Positions 1 to 9,070 of a stretch of 64,000 nt of DNA are shown piece by piece. The notes under the pieces are model-generated. The model searched no databases and had not been told where the DNA came from. It was given only the letters and a program-made list of their open reading frames with translations. The position numbers and the translations under genes are program-made. Every line of letters starts with the position of its first letter. Position 1 is the stretch's first letter. Origin of the DNA: Shinella zoogloeoides (GTDB lineage Bacteria > Pseudomonadota > Alphaproteobacteria > Rhizobiales > Rhizobiaceae); the NCBI RefSeq assembly GCF_003574625.1, contig NZ_QNUJ01000002.1:248001-312000 (forward strand), read 5' to 3'.

Positions 1-803
1 ATATGCGGGTCGAGGCTGTCGCGCAGGCCGTCGCCGAGAAGGTTGAAGCCGAGCACGGAGAGGAAGATGGCAAGGCCGGGGAAGAGCGCCACCCAGGGCG
101 CGAGCTGGATGAGCTGGCGCGCATCCGTCAGCATCGAGCCCCAGCTCGGGAACGGTGGCTGGATGCCGAGGCCGAGGAAGGAAAGTGCGGCTTCCGACAG
201 TACCGCCGAGCCCATGCCGAGCGTCGCCATGACGAGGATCGGCCCCATCATGTTGGGCAGGATCTGCGTGAACATGATGCGCAGGTCGCCGTAACCGAGC
301 GTCTGCGCCGCCTGCACATAGCCCTGCGATTTCAGCGACAGCGTCGAGGAGCGGGCGATGCGGCAGGTCCAGCTCCAGTTGGTGAGGCCGAGCGCGACGA
401 GGAGCGAGGGCAGGCCCGGGCCGAGCACTGCCATCACGGCAAGCGCGAAGATCAGCGAGGGAATGGCGAGCATGACATTGGTGAGGCCGTTGACGAGGTC
501 GTCCCACCAGCCGCCCCAGTAGCCGGCGGTCATGCCGAGCGTGACGCCGATGATCGAGTTGATCACCTGCGAGACGATGCCGACCGTCAGCGAGATCTGC
601 GCGCCGTAGAGGATGCGGGTATAGACGTCCCGTCCCTGCCCGTCCGTGCCGAACCAGAAGGTCGCGTCCGGCGGCAGTTCGGAAATCATCAGGTCCGCGT
701 CGAGCACCGGGTCGAAGGGCGCAATCCATGGGGCAAGGACGCCGGCGAGGATCACCAGCACCGTCAGCCCCGCGCCGAGCCAGAAGTTGAAGCCGAGGCG
801 CAT
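1..803 (-). CDS. Peptide ABC transporter permease, DppC-like (3' end cut by window edge)
   Basis: Inner-membrane permease of a dipeptide/oligopeptide importer. About 267 codons are visible and the stop lies outside the window. The N terminus has one membrane segment (about residues 8-28) followed by the DppC-type GTDGQGRDVYTRILYG element, then membrane segments and the EAA-type ATPase-contact loop (ALGYGDLRIMFTQILPN-like, near residues 170-190). The protein ends near the usual family length with an LGDGLRDSLDPH-type tail, so only a few residues are missing. ATG at 803 lies 5 bp after the stop of the DppB-like gene. ATPase genes (dppD/dppF) are expected just beyond the window. Confidence 0.93.
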   Translation of the reverse strand, partial: MRLGFNFWLGAGLTVLVILAGVLAPWIAPFDPVLDADLMISELPPDATFWFGTDGQGRDVYTRILYGAQISLTVGIVSQVINSIIGVTLGMTAGYWGGWWDDLVNGLTNVMLAIPSLIFALAVMAVLGPGLPSLLVALGLTNWSWTCRIARSSTLSLKSQGYVQAAQTLGYGDLRIMFTQILPNMMGPILVMATLGMGSAVLSEAALSFLGLGIQPPFPSWGSMLTDARQLIQLAPWVALFPGLAIFLSVLGFNLLGDGLRDSLDPH

Positions 804-808
804 TCCGC

Positions 809-1744
809 TCACTCCTGCTTGATGCGCGGATCGATCGCGGCATAGATCAGATCGACGGCGGTGTTGATGACGAGGAACCACAGCACGATGACGAGGATCG
901 TGCCCTGCACCACGGGAATGTCGCGGATCGCCACGCTGTCGACCAGCAGCGAGCCGATGCCCGGCCAGGCGAAGAGCTTCTCGATGACGACCGCCTGGCC
1001 GATCAGCGAGCCGAACTGCAGGCCGACCGTGGTGACGATCAAAACCAGCGCATTGCGCGCCACATGCCAGCGCACCACCTTGACCTCGCTCATGCCCTTG
1101 GAATGGGCGGTGCGGATGAAATCGGCATTCAGCACGTCGAGCACGCCCGCCCGCGTGGTGCGCGCCAGAAGCGCGAGCGGCGTCACGCCGAGCGTGACGG
1201 CGGGCAGGATGAGGTTGCGAAACGATCCGTCGCCATAGCCGAAGCTTGGCAGCCAGTTCAGTTGCAGGGCGAAAAGGTACATCAACAGCAGGCCCAGCCA
1301 GAACTGCGGCATGGAAAGCCCCGAGACCGCCCCGACCATCGTCACCGTATCGAGCACCGAGCCCGGCCGGAGCGCCGCGAGGAAGCCGAGCGGCACGCCG
1401 ACGACGAGGGCGAAGACCATGGCGGCGATCGCCAGTCGCAGCGAGGCCCACATGCGGTCGTTGATGAGGTCGATCACCGGCTGGCGGGTGCGGAAGGAGG
1501 TGCCGAGGTCGAAACGCGCAAGGTCGGTGACATAGGTCACGAAGCGCTCGACGAGCGGCTTGTTCAGCCCGAACTCCTCATTGAGGCGGGCGATCATCTG
1601 CGGGTCGGCGGCGCGCTTGCCATCGGCGAAGAGGCTTGCCGCGAAGGTGCCGGGCACCACGGAGAAGATGACGAAGATGAGCAGCGCCACCACGACGACC
1701 GTGGGGATGACCTGCAGGATGCGGCGCAGGGTGAAGCGTAGCAT
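809..1744 (-). CDS. Peptide ABC transporter permease, DppB-like
   Basis: A 311-residue BPD_transp_1 permease pairing with the DppC-like protein downstream. The N terminus MLRFTLRRILQVIPT and the membrane segment after it are typical of DppB. The EAA loop near the middle (AHSKGMSEVKVVRWHVARNA) and the C-terminal NTAVDLIYAAIDPRIK tail are also family hallmarks. The frame stays open upstream to 1783, but the MLRF start fits the family N terminus, and the upstream extension would run into the intercistronic hairpin region. It follows the binding-protein gene after an 86-bp gap and is part of one minus-strand operon with the amidohydrolase. Confidence 0.93.
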   Translation of the reverse strand: MLRFTLRRILQVIPTVVVVALLIFVIFSVVPGTFAASLFADGKRAADPQMIARLNEEFGLNKPLVERFVTYVTDLARFDLGTSFRTRQPVIDLINDRMWASLRLAIAAMVFALVVGVPLGFLAALRPGSVLDTVTMVGAVSGLSMPQFWLGLLLMYLFALQLNWLPSFGYGDGSFRNLILPAVTLGVTPLALLARTTRAGVLDVLNADFIRTAHSKGMSEVKVVRWHVARNALVLIVTTVGLQFGSLIGQAVVIEKLFAWPGIGSLLVDSVAIRDIPVVQGTILVIVLWFLVINTAVDLIYAAIDPRIKQE

Positions 1745-1790
1745 GAGCGGTTCCGTGTTGGGCGCCCTTGCGGAGCGCGACAATCGATGC

Positions 1791-1816
1791 GGGGGCGGCG
1801 TGAAGGTGCCGCCCCC
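1791..1816. terminator. GC-rich hairpin between binding-protein and permease genes
   Basis: GGGGGCGGC pairs with GCCGCCCCC across an 8-nt loop, just after the stop of the binding-protein gene. No T-run follows, so on the minus strand it is more likely a partial attenuator or mRNA 3'-end protector that keeps binding protein above permease levels than a full terminator. Confidence 0.6.
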
Positions 1817-1830
1817 GAACCCCTCAAGGC

Positions 1831-3423
1831 TTACTTGCGCGAGTCCGGCGCCGTCTCGTCGATCCAGATCTCGTCATAAGGCTGGACCGCCAGTTCGTTC
1901 GCATTCGGAACGAGGCCGTGGATCCACGGCTGGTAGGCCATGACGGCCTTGTTGTAGTTGAAGAACCAGACCGGCGCGTCGTCCTGCACGATGTTGTTGG
2001 CCTGGCGCAGGAGGTCGTTCTGCTTGGCCGGATCACGCTCCTGCACGGCCGCATCGTAGAGCTTGTCGAATTCGGGGCTCGCATAGCTCGTATAATTGCA
2101 GGCCGACTGCGCCGTCCTGGAATGGTAGCAGCGCAGCGCGTTCAGCGGGTCGGGACCGGACAGGTTCGACCAGATGAAGGCCTGGAAGTTGTTCGTCGTC
2201 ACCGCCTCGCCGAGGGCGGAGCTTTCCACCGGCTTCGGCTTCACGGTGATGCCGACCTTCTTCAGCATCGGCAGGATCGCCTCGACGATCGGCACGCCCC
2301 AGCTTTCGTTCGGGCTTGCCGTGACTTCGAACTCGAAGCCGTCGGCATAGCCGGCTTCCGCCAAAAGGGCCTTGGCCTTTTCCGGATCGAAGGCATAGGG
2401 CGCCTTGTCCTTGTCGAAGGCCGGCGAGGAGATCGGCAGCCAGCCGGAGGCCGGATAGGCCTTGTTCTTGACGAGGCGCTCGATGATCAGCGGCGAATTG
2501 ATCGCATAGTTGATCGCCTGGCGGACCCGCTTGTCCTTGAAGGGCTCGAAGGCCGGGTTGAAGCCGATATTGCGGGTATAGACCTCGGCGACCTCGAGGA
2601 GATGATCCTTCAGCCCCTCCTCGCCCTGATAGGCCTGGTACTGCGTCGGGCCGAGAATCGAGACGTCGATTTCCTTGTTGCGGAAGGCGACGTCGCGCGC
2701 GGCGTCCTCGGCCATCAGCACGATGTTGATGCGGTCGAGATAGGGCTTGCCTTCCTCGTAGTACTTGTCGAACTTCTCGACGACGACCTGCGAGCCCGGC
2801 ACATGCTCCTTGAAGACGAAGGCGCCGAGGCCGACGGGGTTCTTGCCGAAGGAGGATTCGTCCTCGACATTCGACGGATAGATGACCGTCGTGTTCTGCA
2901 TCAGCGGGAAGCCCGGATTGATCGGGCCGGTATAGGTGATCTCCAGCGTGTTGTCGTCGATCTTCTTCAGGCCGGAAATCTCCTCAGCCTTGCCGGCGAT
3001 ATAGTCGTCCGCGCCCTTGATATTGGCGATGAAGCTCGCGCCCGGGAAGGCGTTCTTCGGATTGGCGATGCGCTTGTAGCTATAGACGATGTCGTCGGCC
3101 GTCAGCGGCTTGCCGTTGTGGAAGACGGCGTTCTTGCGCAGGTGATAGGTGTGGGTCGTGCCGTCCTCGGAGACTTCTTCGGAATCGGCGAGTTCCAGCA
3201 CCGGCTTGTTCTGGTTGGAGTCCCAGCTGTAGAGCGCGCGGTGGATGGCCTGGGTGATGAATTCTTCCTGCGTGTTCGGGCTTGCCTGTACGTCGAGCGT
3301 CGCGAAGCTCGAGCCGTAGGGCGCGGTGAAGACGAGCGTTCCGCCGGAACGTTCACCCGCTGCCAGCGCCCCGGTAGCCACCCCGAGGCCGAGCATTGCG
3401 GCCAATGTCAGTCTTTTCAGCAT
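1831..3423 (-). CDS. Peptide ABC transporter substrate-binding protein, DppA/OppA type
   Basis: A 530-residue periplasmic binding protein of the SBP_bac_5 family, presumably delivering peptides to the DppBC-like permeases encoded next. A Sec signal peptide occupies about residues 1-24 (MLKRLTLAAMLGLGVATGALAA). The family N-terminal signature of a GTLVF strand followed by LDVQASPNTQEEF is present, as is the later YSYKRIANPKN element. ATG 3423 is preceded by GAGAGGGAGAACGAA, a good ribosome site; in-frame codons upstream have no such support. The gene lies 56 bp after the amidohydrolase stop. Ligand cannot be read from sequence; the context suggests peptides or amides, possibly with D-residues. 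Confidence 0.93.
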   Translation of the reverse strand: MLKRLTLAAMLGLGVATGALAAGERSGGTLVFTAPYGSSFATLDVQASPNTQEEFITQAIHRALYSWDSNQNKPVLELADSEEVSEDGTTHTYHLRKNAVFHNGKPLTADDIVYSYKRIANPKNAFPGASFIANIKGADDYIAGKAEEISGLKKIDDNTLEITYTGPINPGFPLMQNTTVIYPSNVEDESSFGKNPVGLGAFVFKEHVPGSQVVVEKFDKYYEEGKPYLDRINIVLMAEDAARDVAFRNKEIDVSILGPTQYQAYQGEEGLKDHLLEVAEVYTRNIGFNPAFEPFKDKRVRQAINYAINSPLIIERLVKNKAYPASGWLPISSPAFDKDKAPYAFDPEKAKALLAEAGYADGFEFEVTASPNESWGVPIVEAILPMLKKVGITVKPKPVESSALGEAVTTNNFQAFIWSNLSGPDPLNALRCYHSRTAQSACNYTSYASPEFDKLYDAAVQERDPAKQNDLLRQANNIVQDDAPVWFFNYNKAVMAYQPWIHGLVPNANELAVQPYDEIWIDETAPDSRK

Positions 3424-3479
3424 TTCGTTCTCCCTCTCGTGCCGTTTTCGGCATCGTTTCGTTTCAGTCCGGCAGGCCG

Positions 3480-5105
3480 TCAGCGCGCATCGTGCACGAC
3501 GCGGCCTGCAAGCAGGGTCAGCAGGCAGCGCGTGCCTGAGAGAATGGTGTCTGTCGGGGCCTCCAGAAGATCGTTGTCGAAGACGGCGATGTCCGCCCAC
3601 TGGCCGGGCACGAGCCGGCCCTTCACGCCCTCCGCCTTCTGCGAATAGGCGCCGTATTCGGTATAGGCCTGCAGGGCCTCCTCGCGGCCCAGTGTCTCGG
3701 ATGCCTCCATCACCGTGCCCTTGCCGGTCTCGCGCGTCACCATGGCGTGGAGGTTCGGGAAGGGATCGGGCGAGCAGACCGGCGAATCCGAACCCGTCGA
3801 GGGCTTGAGGCCGAGGCGCATCCAGGTGCCGATGGGGTAGGACGGAAGGCCGCGCTCCTCGCCGAGCACCGCGATGTAGCTATCGCCGAAATCGTGGATG
3901 AAGGCCATCTGCGGCGCCGGCAGGATGCCCGCCGCCTTCATGCGCTCATGCTGCTGCGGCGTGGAAAAGCCGCAATGCTCGATGCGGTGGCGGCGATCCG
4001 GGTCGGGATTGTCGGCCAGCGCCTTCTCGTAGGCGGTGATGAGCTGCTCGATCGCCCCGTCGCCGATGGCGTGGCAGACCATCTGGTAGCCCCGGTCGTG
4101 ATAGTCCTTGACGGCCGCATAAACCACCTCGTCGGGCAACATCTGCACGCCGATATTGTCCGGCTCGTCCTCATAGGGCTTCGTCATCCAGGCCGTGCGC
4201 CCGCCGGCCGAGCCGTCGAGGAAGACCTTGACGCCGCCGACGCGCAGCATGTCGTCGCCCTTGCCCGAAAGCAGCCCGGCGCGCCAGCAATCCTCGACGA
4301 TGGAGACGCCGGGATCGCCGAGCAACGTCAGCCAGACGCGCAGCGGCAGGCGGCCGGCGAGCTTGGCCATCTCATAGGCCTGGATCTCGGCGAAGCCGGC
4401 GACATGGCCGACGGCCGCATCCATGCAGCTCGTGATGCCGAAGGAAAGAAGATGCCTGCCGCCGCGCTCGATGCCGTCGATCAGCTCCTCGGTCGTCGCC
4501 TCGGGCATTACGGCCTTGACGAGGTTCTGGGCGTTTTCCGCAAGCAAGCCGTTCAGCCTGCCGCCGGTGAGGCCGATCACGCCGCCATCCGGCACCGGCG
4601 TCGCCTCGGTGATGCCGGCCAGTTCCAACGCGCGGGAATTGGCGATGGAGACATGGCCGCAGGCCCGCGTCAGCAGGACCGGATGATCCGGCGCGGCGCG
4701 GTCGAGATCCTCGCGGGTTGGGTGCCGGCCGGTATCGAGCTTGACCTGGTCGTAGCCGCGGCCGCGCACCCAGGCCCCCTTCGGCGTCGCCGCCGCACGC
4801 TCGGAAATCCGCGCCATGAGGTCGGCAAGCGTCGGCGCTGCGGCGGGCGTCGCATCCACATGGCCCATGGCGATGCCGGTGGCGATGAGATGCAGGTGAT
4901 TGTCGATGAGGCCGGGGCTGGCAAAGCGGCCTTCGAGATCGATGACCTCGGTCGAGGGGCCCTTGAGGCCCAGGATATCGGCATTGCTGCCGGTTGCGAG
5001 AACCTTTCCCTGCCAGACGGCAAGGGCTTCGCTGATGCCCTCCGCACGGCCGCGCCAGATGCGGCCATTCACCAGGATAAGATCAGCTTCAATTCCGAAT
5101 GCCAT
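3480..5105 (-). CDS. Amidohydrolase family 3 (YtcJ-like) metal-dependent hydrolase
   Basis: A 541-residue member of the TIM-barrel amidohydrolase superfamily. The N-terminal beta-sandwich (ADLILVNGRIW) leads into the metal-binding DNHLHL motif (H70, H72). IEHCGF near residue 330 and the TGSDSP motif near the C-terminal third supply further metal/acid positions of the YtcJ group. It has no signal peptide, so it is cytoplasmic. It is the first gene of the operon that continues into the peptide binding protein and permeases, suggesting it cleaves an amide or N-acyl substrate brought in by that transporter. ATG 5105 follows AGGGGGACTGTGA. The exact substrate is unknown; YtcJ-like enzymes are poorly characterised. 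Confidence 0.88.
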   Translation of the reverse strand: MAFGIEADLILVNGRIWRGRAEGISEALAVWQGKVLATGSNADILGLKGPSTEVIDLEGRFASPGLIDNHLHLIATGIAMGHVDATPAAAPTLADLMARISERAAATPKGAWVRGRGYDQVKLDTGRHPTREDLDRAAPDHPVLLTRACGHVSIANSRALELAGITEATPVPDGGVIGLTGGRLNGLLAENAQNLVKAVMPEATTEELIDGIERGGRHLLSFGITSCMDAAVGHVAGFAEIQAYEMAKLAGRLPLRVWLTLLGDPGVSIVEDCWRAGLLSGKGDDMLRVGGVKVFLDGSAGGRTAWMTKPYEDEPDNIGVQMLPDEVVYAAVKDYHDRGYQMVCHAIGDGAIEQLITAYEKALADNPDPDRRHRIEHCGFSTPQQHERMKAAGILPAPQMAFIHDFGDSYIAVLGEERGLPSYPIGTWMRLGLKPSTGSDSPVCSPDPFPNLHAMVTRETGKGTVMEASETLGREEALQAYTEYGAYSQKAEGVKGRLVPGQWADIAVFDNDLLEAPTDTILSGTRCLLTLLAGRVVHDAR

Positions 5106-5242
5106 TCACAGTCCCCCTGTCGGCACCGGCGAAGCGCGGAAACGCGACCACACACGCAACAGCGCTGAACGCTCCTGCGGCAAGACGGCTCCAGCCAGCA
5201 CCTATTTCCTCCATAGGCAAGGTGAGAGGTTAAGCCGGCCTT

Positions 5243-5285
5243 GGCCAATTCGCTTTTGGCACCACTCTATGCGAAATCGGCATAG
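5243..5285. promoter_or_regulatory. Candidate LysR operator S1 in the amidohydrolase/LysR divergent region
   Basis: The core is CTATGC-N7-GCATAG (5267-5285), a perfect inverted repeat that contains the LysR T-N11-A pattern (T5270, A5282). About 20 bp away sits CCAATTC with TTTTGGCA. The whole 43-bp block aligns to 9071-9113 with 32 identities. It lies 64 bp before the LysR start and about 140 bp before the amidohydrolase start, as expected for an autoregulated divergent LysR site. Confidence 0.72.
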
Positions 5286-5348
5286 TGATTTCTATTGAAT
5301 GACTTATGATCGCATTTTGGGGCGCGCGGGAGGCGATGGGAGCCGGCG

Positions 5349-6284
5349 ATGGAGATCAAGTGGCTTGAGGATTTCGTGACGCTTGCCGACACGTCGAGCT
5401 TTTCGCGTGCGGCTCAATTGCGCAATGTCACGCAACCTGCCTTCAGCCGGCGCATCAAGCAGCTCGAAGGCTGGCTCGGCGCCACGCTGATCAGCCGCGC
5501 CACCATGCCCGCGGAACTGACGCCGGCCGGGCGCAACTTCCTGCCCGTCGCGCAGGAGGCGATCCGCACCTTCTATGCGGCGCGCGAAGCGCTTCGCCCG
5601 TCGAACGAACCCGGCCTCATCCGCTTCGCCGCGCTGCACACGTTGACCGTCACCTTCTTTCCGCGCTGGCTGCAGGCGCTGGAGAAGGCCGGCGGCGCTT
5701 TCAGCACCTCGCTCATTCCCGACCGCGGCGGCATCGAGGCCAATCTCGACGCGCTCATCGGCGACGAGGCGGATTTCTTCCTGACCTATGCCCATCCCGA
5801 AGTGCCGTTCCACCTCGATCGCGGGCAGTTCGCCTCGCTGACCGTCGCGCAGGACCGGCTGGTCCCGCTCGTGGCGACGGAGATCGTGCTGTCCGGCACG
5901 CCGCAGCCGGGGCGCAACATCCTCGACCGGGCCGTCGCGCAGCCGCGGCTTGCCGTTCCCTATCTCAGCTACGGCTTCAATTCGTTCTTCGGCGTCGCGC
6001 TCTCGCGCCTCATGCTGCGCCGCCCACCCTTCCGCCGCCGCACGACGCATGAGAACACGATCAGCGCCGGCCTGATGAACATGGCCGTGACGGGGGCCGG
6101 CGTGTGCTGGCTGCCGGAAAGCCTTGCGCGCGAGGAAATCGAGGCCGGCCGCCTCGTGCCCGCCTCAGCGGACGAGGGCTGGAACCTCGACCTCGACATC
6201 CGCCTCTATCGCCACGCCGCGCCGCGCAACCGCAAGGTCGAGGACCTGTGGCGCACGGCGCAGCAGGCACTGGAACGCGCCTGA
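5349..6284 (+). CDS. LysR-family transcriptional regulator
   Basis: A 311-residue LysR-type regulator. The winged HTH occupies residues 1-60 (LEDFVTLADTSSFSRAAQ then VTQPAFSRRIKQLEGWLG), followed by the LysR_substrate effector domain. It is divergent from the amidohydrolase/peptide-transport operon and its stop abuts the convergent M55 peptidase gene (stop codons at 6282-6284 and 6285-6287). The start at 5349 follows GGGAG with 6-bp spacing. Because near-identical 43-bp elements lie before this gene and before the transaminase operon, it probably controls peptide uptake and D-amino-acid peptide breakdown together; the inducer is unknown. Confidence 0.93.
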   Translation: MEIKWLEDFVTLADTSSFSRAAQLRNVTQPAFSRRIKQLEGWLGATLISRATMPAELTPAGRNFLPVAQEAIRTFYAAREALRPSNEPGLIRFAALHTLTVTFFPRWLQALEKAGGAFSTSLIPDRGGIEANLDALIGDEADFFLTYAHPEVPFHLDRGQFASLTVAQDRLVPLVATEIVLSGTPQPGRNILDRAVAQPRLAVPYLSYGFNSFFGVALSRLMLRRPPFRRRTTHENTISAGLMNMAVTGAGVCWLPESLAREEIEAGRLVPASADEGWNLDLDIRLYRHAAPRNRKVEDLWRTAQQALERA

Positions 6285-7085
6285 TCAGACCTTGAGAAAG
6301 AGCAGCGCGCGCAGGATCTCGGAAAAGTCCCTGTGCTCGAAGGCGACGGCGCGGGGGCCGTGCGCCTTGGCGCCCGGATACCAGCCGGCGCGATAGGCCT
6401 CCGTCGGCGTGGCGAACTCGATCACCACTTCGTAGTGATCGGCCCTTGCCGGAAGCGCCTGCGCGAAATCGCCCGAGAGCGCCGCCGCCACGCCTTCACG
6501 GATCAGGCGGCGCGACCAGGCGGGTGAGATCGACGTGGAGGCCTTGCCCCTGCCGTCCAGCGTCTCGACCGCGGCAAGGCCGGGCACCATGGCCCGTGCC
6601 TCCGCGCACATGCCGACGTCGCCCGAAAGGAAGACGGACGGCACGCCGTAGCCGGCGGCACAGAGCGCATTGAAGGTGAATTCCGAGGCAACCTCACCGT
6701 TGAGCAACAGCCGCGAGATGCGGAGGTTCGAGGTATGGGCGAGCGGATTGACCTCCGTCCCCGCCTTGGAATGGTAGCCGGTATAGAGCGCCGCCGCGAA
6801 GGTCTCGTCGATGCCGAACATCATCTCGTCGGGATGGCCGGACCAGCCGCGCACGATGCGGGCATAATCCGGCAGACGGTCGAGGATGAGATTGCGGCCG
6901 CTGTCATGGGCGTCCTTGATCACCACTTCCGTCGCGCCGGCAGCCCGCGCGCCCTCGCAGGCGGCAACCACCTCGGCGGTCATCAGGGCACGGAACTCGG
7001 CCCAGTCGGGGTGAGCGCGGTCGGCCTCGTTCCAGTGGGCGATACCGGCGGTGCCTTCGATATCTGCGGAGATGAAGACTTTCAT
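6285..7085 (-). CDS. M55 family D-aminopeptidase (DppA-type zinc peptidase)
   Basis: A 266-residue cytoplasmic zinc peptidase of family M55, whose Bacillus subtilis prototype DppA removes N-terminal D-amino acids from short peptides. The family residues are visible: D8 and E10 in SADIEG, H60 in IKDAHDSG, H105 in GYHSKAGT, the presumed catalytic H117 in NPLAHTSN, and acidic residues in LNGEVASE (131-135). ATG 7085 overlaps the stop of the S58 peptidase in an ATGA (7082-7085), so the two are translationally coupled. It is last in the transaminase operon and converges with the LysR gene. Not to be confused with the peptide-binding protein also called DppA. Confidence 0.93.
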   Translation of the reverse strand: MKVFISADIEGTAGIAHWNEADRAHPDWAEFRALMTAEVVAACEGARAAGATEVVIKDAHDSGRNLILDRLPDYARIVRGWSGHPDEMMFGIDETFAAALYTGYHSKAGTEVNPLAHTSNLRISRLLLNGEVASEFTFNALCAAGYGVPSVFLSGDVGMCAEARAMVPGLAAVETLDGRGKASTSISPAWSRRLIREGVAAALSGDFAQALPARADHYEVVIEFATPTEAYRAGWYPGAKAHGPRAVAFEHRDFSEILRALLFLKV

Positions 7086-8119
7086 GGCAGCGGGTTCTCC
7101 TTGAGCCAGTCGGCGAGCGAGGGATAGAGGCGGCCGTTGCGGGCGGGCGTGGCGGGCGCCATGCAGAGCGCGTTCAGCACCGCCTCCTGCGTGGTCTCGG
7201 CGGCGGCGCGGAAAGCGATGTCGATATGGTCGTCGGCAAGCCGCTCCTGCGTGGAAAAGGCCCTGGCCGGATCGTGCTCCACCGGATCGGCGGTGGTGAA
7301 ACAGAGGACGACGTCGCCGCTGCCATGCCCCCAGAACGCGCCGAGCCGGGCAAGCCCCGCCCCACCGCGCCGCGCGACGCGCTGCAACTGGCGATCGCCG
7401 AGCGGAAGGTCCGTCGCCATCACAACGATGATCGAGCCGCGCTCGGGGCTGGCCGCTGCGCGTGGATCGGGCCGGCGGCCGTCCGGCAGGACGAGATCGC
7501 CCGCCGCGCCGAAATTGGCGAGCACCAGCGTGCCGAGCGTGAAATCGCGCTTGCCGATGCGCATCAGCCGCGAGGCCGTGCCGATACCGGCCTTGAAGCT
7601 GAAGGCGGTCATGCCGGAGCCGGCCCCGACCGCGCCCTGCCCCACGGGACCGGGCTTCGCCGCGTCCAGCGCGGCGTCGGCATCGGCGGGCGTCACCGCC
7701 AGCGCCTGGATATCGTTGATGCTGCCGTCGTTGCATTCACAGACCAGCGCATTGACCGTCGAGGTCTTGCGGCCGATGGCAGGGTTGGCGGCGATGGCGC
7801 GGCGGATGAGCGCCTCTGTGCAGGCCGCGACGCCGAAGGTGTTGGTCAGCAGGATCGGCGTTTCGATGGTGCCAAGCTCGGCCACCTGCATCAGGCCGGC
7901 CGACTTGCCGAAGCCGTTGATGACCTCGACCGCCGCCCGCGGCTTCAGGCGGAACGGATCGCCGGCATGGGGAACGATGGCCGTGACGCCGGTGAAGCGC
8001 CCGTCGCCGCGCAGCGAGCGATGGCCGACGGCAACGCCCGCAACGTCCGTGATGGCGTTGCCCGGTCCCGGCGCGAGCCTTCCTTCGGGCATCAAGCCCC
8101 ATTCCCGTGCCGTCTTCAT
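7082..8119 (-). CDS. S58 family (DmpA/P1) autoproteolytic aminopeptidase
   Basis: A 345-residue DmpA-like N-terminal nucleophile peptidase. This family self-cleaves before a Ser/Thr to give alpha and beta chains; members include the L-aminopeptidase/D-esterase DmpA and beta-peptidyl aminopeptidases. The N terminus GPGNAITDVAGVAVGH is a family hallmark, CECNDGSIND (128-136) supplies the oxyanion Asn region, and GAGSGM contains the predicted cleavage site Gly167|Ser168. The start at 8119 gives MKTAREWGL, and the end overlaps the M55 gene. Lying between a D-amino-acid transaminase and a D-aminopeptidase, it most likely acts on peptides with D- or beta-residues; stereospecificity cannot be read from sequence. 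Confidence 0.92.
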   Translation of the reverse strand: MKTAREWGLMPEGRLAPGPGNAITDVAGVAVGHRSLRGDGRFTGVTAIVPHAGDPFRLKPRAAVEVINGFGKSAGLMQVAELGTIETPILLTNTFGVAACTEALIRRAIAANPAIGRKTSTVNALVCECNDGSINDIQALAVTPADADAALDAAKPGPVGQGAVGAGSGMTAFSFKAGIGTASRLMRIGKRDFTLGTLVLANFGAAGDLVLPDGRRPDPRAAASPERGSIIVVMATDLPLGDRQLQRVARRGGAGLARLGAFWGHGSGDVVLCFTTADPVEHDPARAFSTQERLADDHIDIAFRAAAETTQEAVLNALCMAPATPARNGRLYPSLADWLKENPLP

Positions 8120-8145
8120 GCCGCCCCTCCCAACGCCTCCCTTTC

Positions 8146-8997
8146 CTAGACCGGAACGCCGGCCGCTTCCAGATAGAGCGCCTGGAGTTTTCGCGTCATC
8201 GGGCCGGGCCTGCCATCGCCGACCGTATGCTCGCCGATGCGCACGACGGGCATGACGAGGCTGGAGGCAGAGGTCTGGAACGCCTCGGCGGCGCCCTGCG
8301 CCTCTTCCGGCGAGAAGGCGCGCTCCTCGATGGTGAGCCCCTCGGCGGCGCAGAGCCGGGCAAGGGCGCGCTGCGTGCAGCCCGGCAACGTCGCCTGCGA
8401 GGCGGCGCGGGTGAGGATGCGCCCGTTGGCGGTGATGACATGGGCGGTCGCGGAGGCGCCCTCCGTCACCAGCCCGCCCTCCACCAGCCATACGTCGTCG
8501 AAGCCGCGGGCGCGCGCGGCCTGCTTGGCCATGACCTGGCCGAGCAGCATGGCCGTCTTGATGTCTCGCCGCTGCCAGCGCGGGTCCTCCGCCAGATCGA
8601 CGGAAATGCCCTCCCGCTGGCCCTTGGTGCCGGTCAGCACCTTTGCCTGCGTGAAGCCAACGAGCCGCGGCGCGAGCGCATCCGAATAGAGGAAGTCGCG
8701 GTCCGCTTCGCCGCGCGAGACATGCAGGTAGATCGTGCCGTCCCGCAGGCCGTTGCGGGCCATCAGCTCCGTCTGCACCGCGGCGATCTCCTCCAGCGGC
8801 AGCGGCAGCGGAATGGCGAGCTCCCCCACCGAACGCTCGAGACGGGCAAGATGAAGGTCATTGTCGATCATCCGGCCGTCGATGACGGCCGTCACCTCGT
8901 AGATCGCATCGCCGAACAGGAAACCGCGGTCGAAAAGCCCGATGCGGGCCTCCTCCTCCGGCACGAATTGACCGTGGATATAGACGATCCTGCCCAT
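8146..8997 (-). CDS. Class IV aminotransferase, D-amino-acid transaminase type
   Basis: A 283-residue PLP enzyme of fold type IV. Close in length to D-alanine transaminase. RGFLFGDAIYEV (24-35) is the usual N-terminal element, K147 in RDIKTAMLL is the predicted Schiff-base lysine, and VTEGASATAH (E179) matches the cofactor-binding glutamate region. It would convert D-amino acids and 2-oxoglutarate to oxoacids and D-glutamate. ATG 8997 gives MGRIVYIHG and follows GAGGAAGA. It is the first gene of the operon with the S58 and M55 peptidases, giving a logical route: release of D-residues, then deamination. Branched-chain or aminodeoxychorismate-lyase-like activity cannot be excluded. Confidence 0.9.
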   Translation of the reverse strand: MGRIVYIHGQFVPEEEARIGLFDRGFLFGDAIYEVTAVIDGRMIDNDLHLARLERSVGELAIPLPLPLEEIAAVQTELMARNGLRDGTIYLHVSRGEADRDFLYSDALAPRLVGFTQAKVLTGTKGQREGISVDLAEDPRWQRRDIKTAMLLGQVMAKQAARARGFDDVWLVEGGLVTEGASATAHVITANGRILTRAASQATLPGCTQRALARLCAAEGLTIEERAFSPEEAQGAAEAFQTSASSLVMPVVRIGEHTVGDGRPGPMTRKLQALYLEAAGVPV

Positions 8998-9070
8998 CTC
9001 TTCCTCTTGGCTCCGGCTGCGCGGGACTGCCCCGCTTTCGCGCGGACCATAGGAACGACCGGCATCGGCT

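Noticed and set aside
1918-3648. 576-codon plus-strand open frame opposite the peptide-binding protein
   Set aside because: Same shadow pattern, no ribosome site, no motif, and it covers the signal-peptide end of a clear SBP gene.
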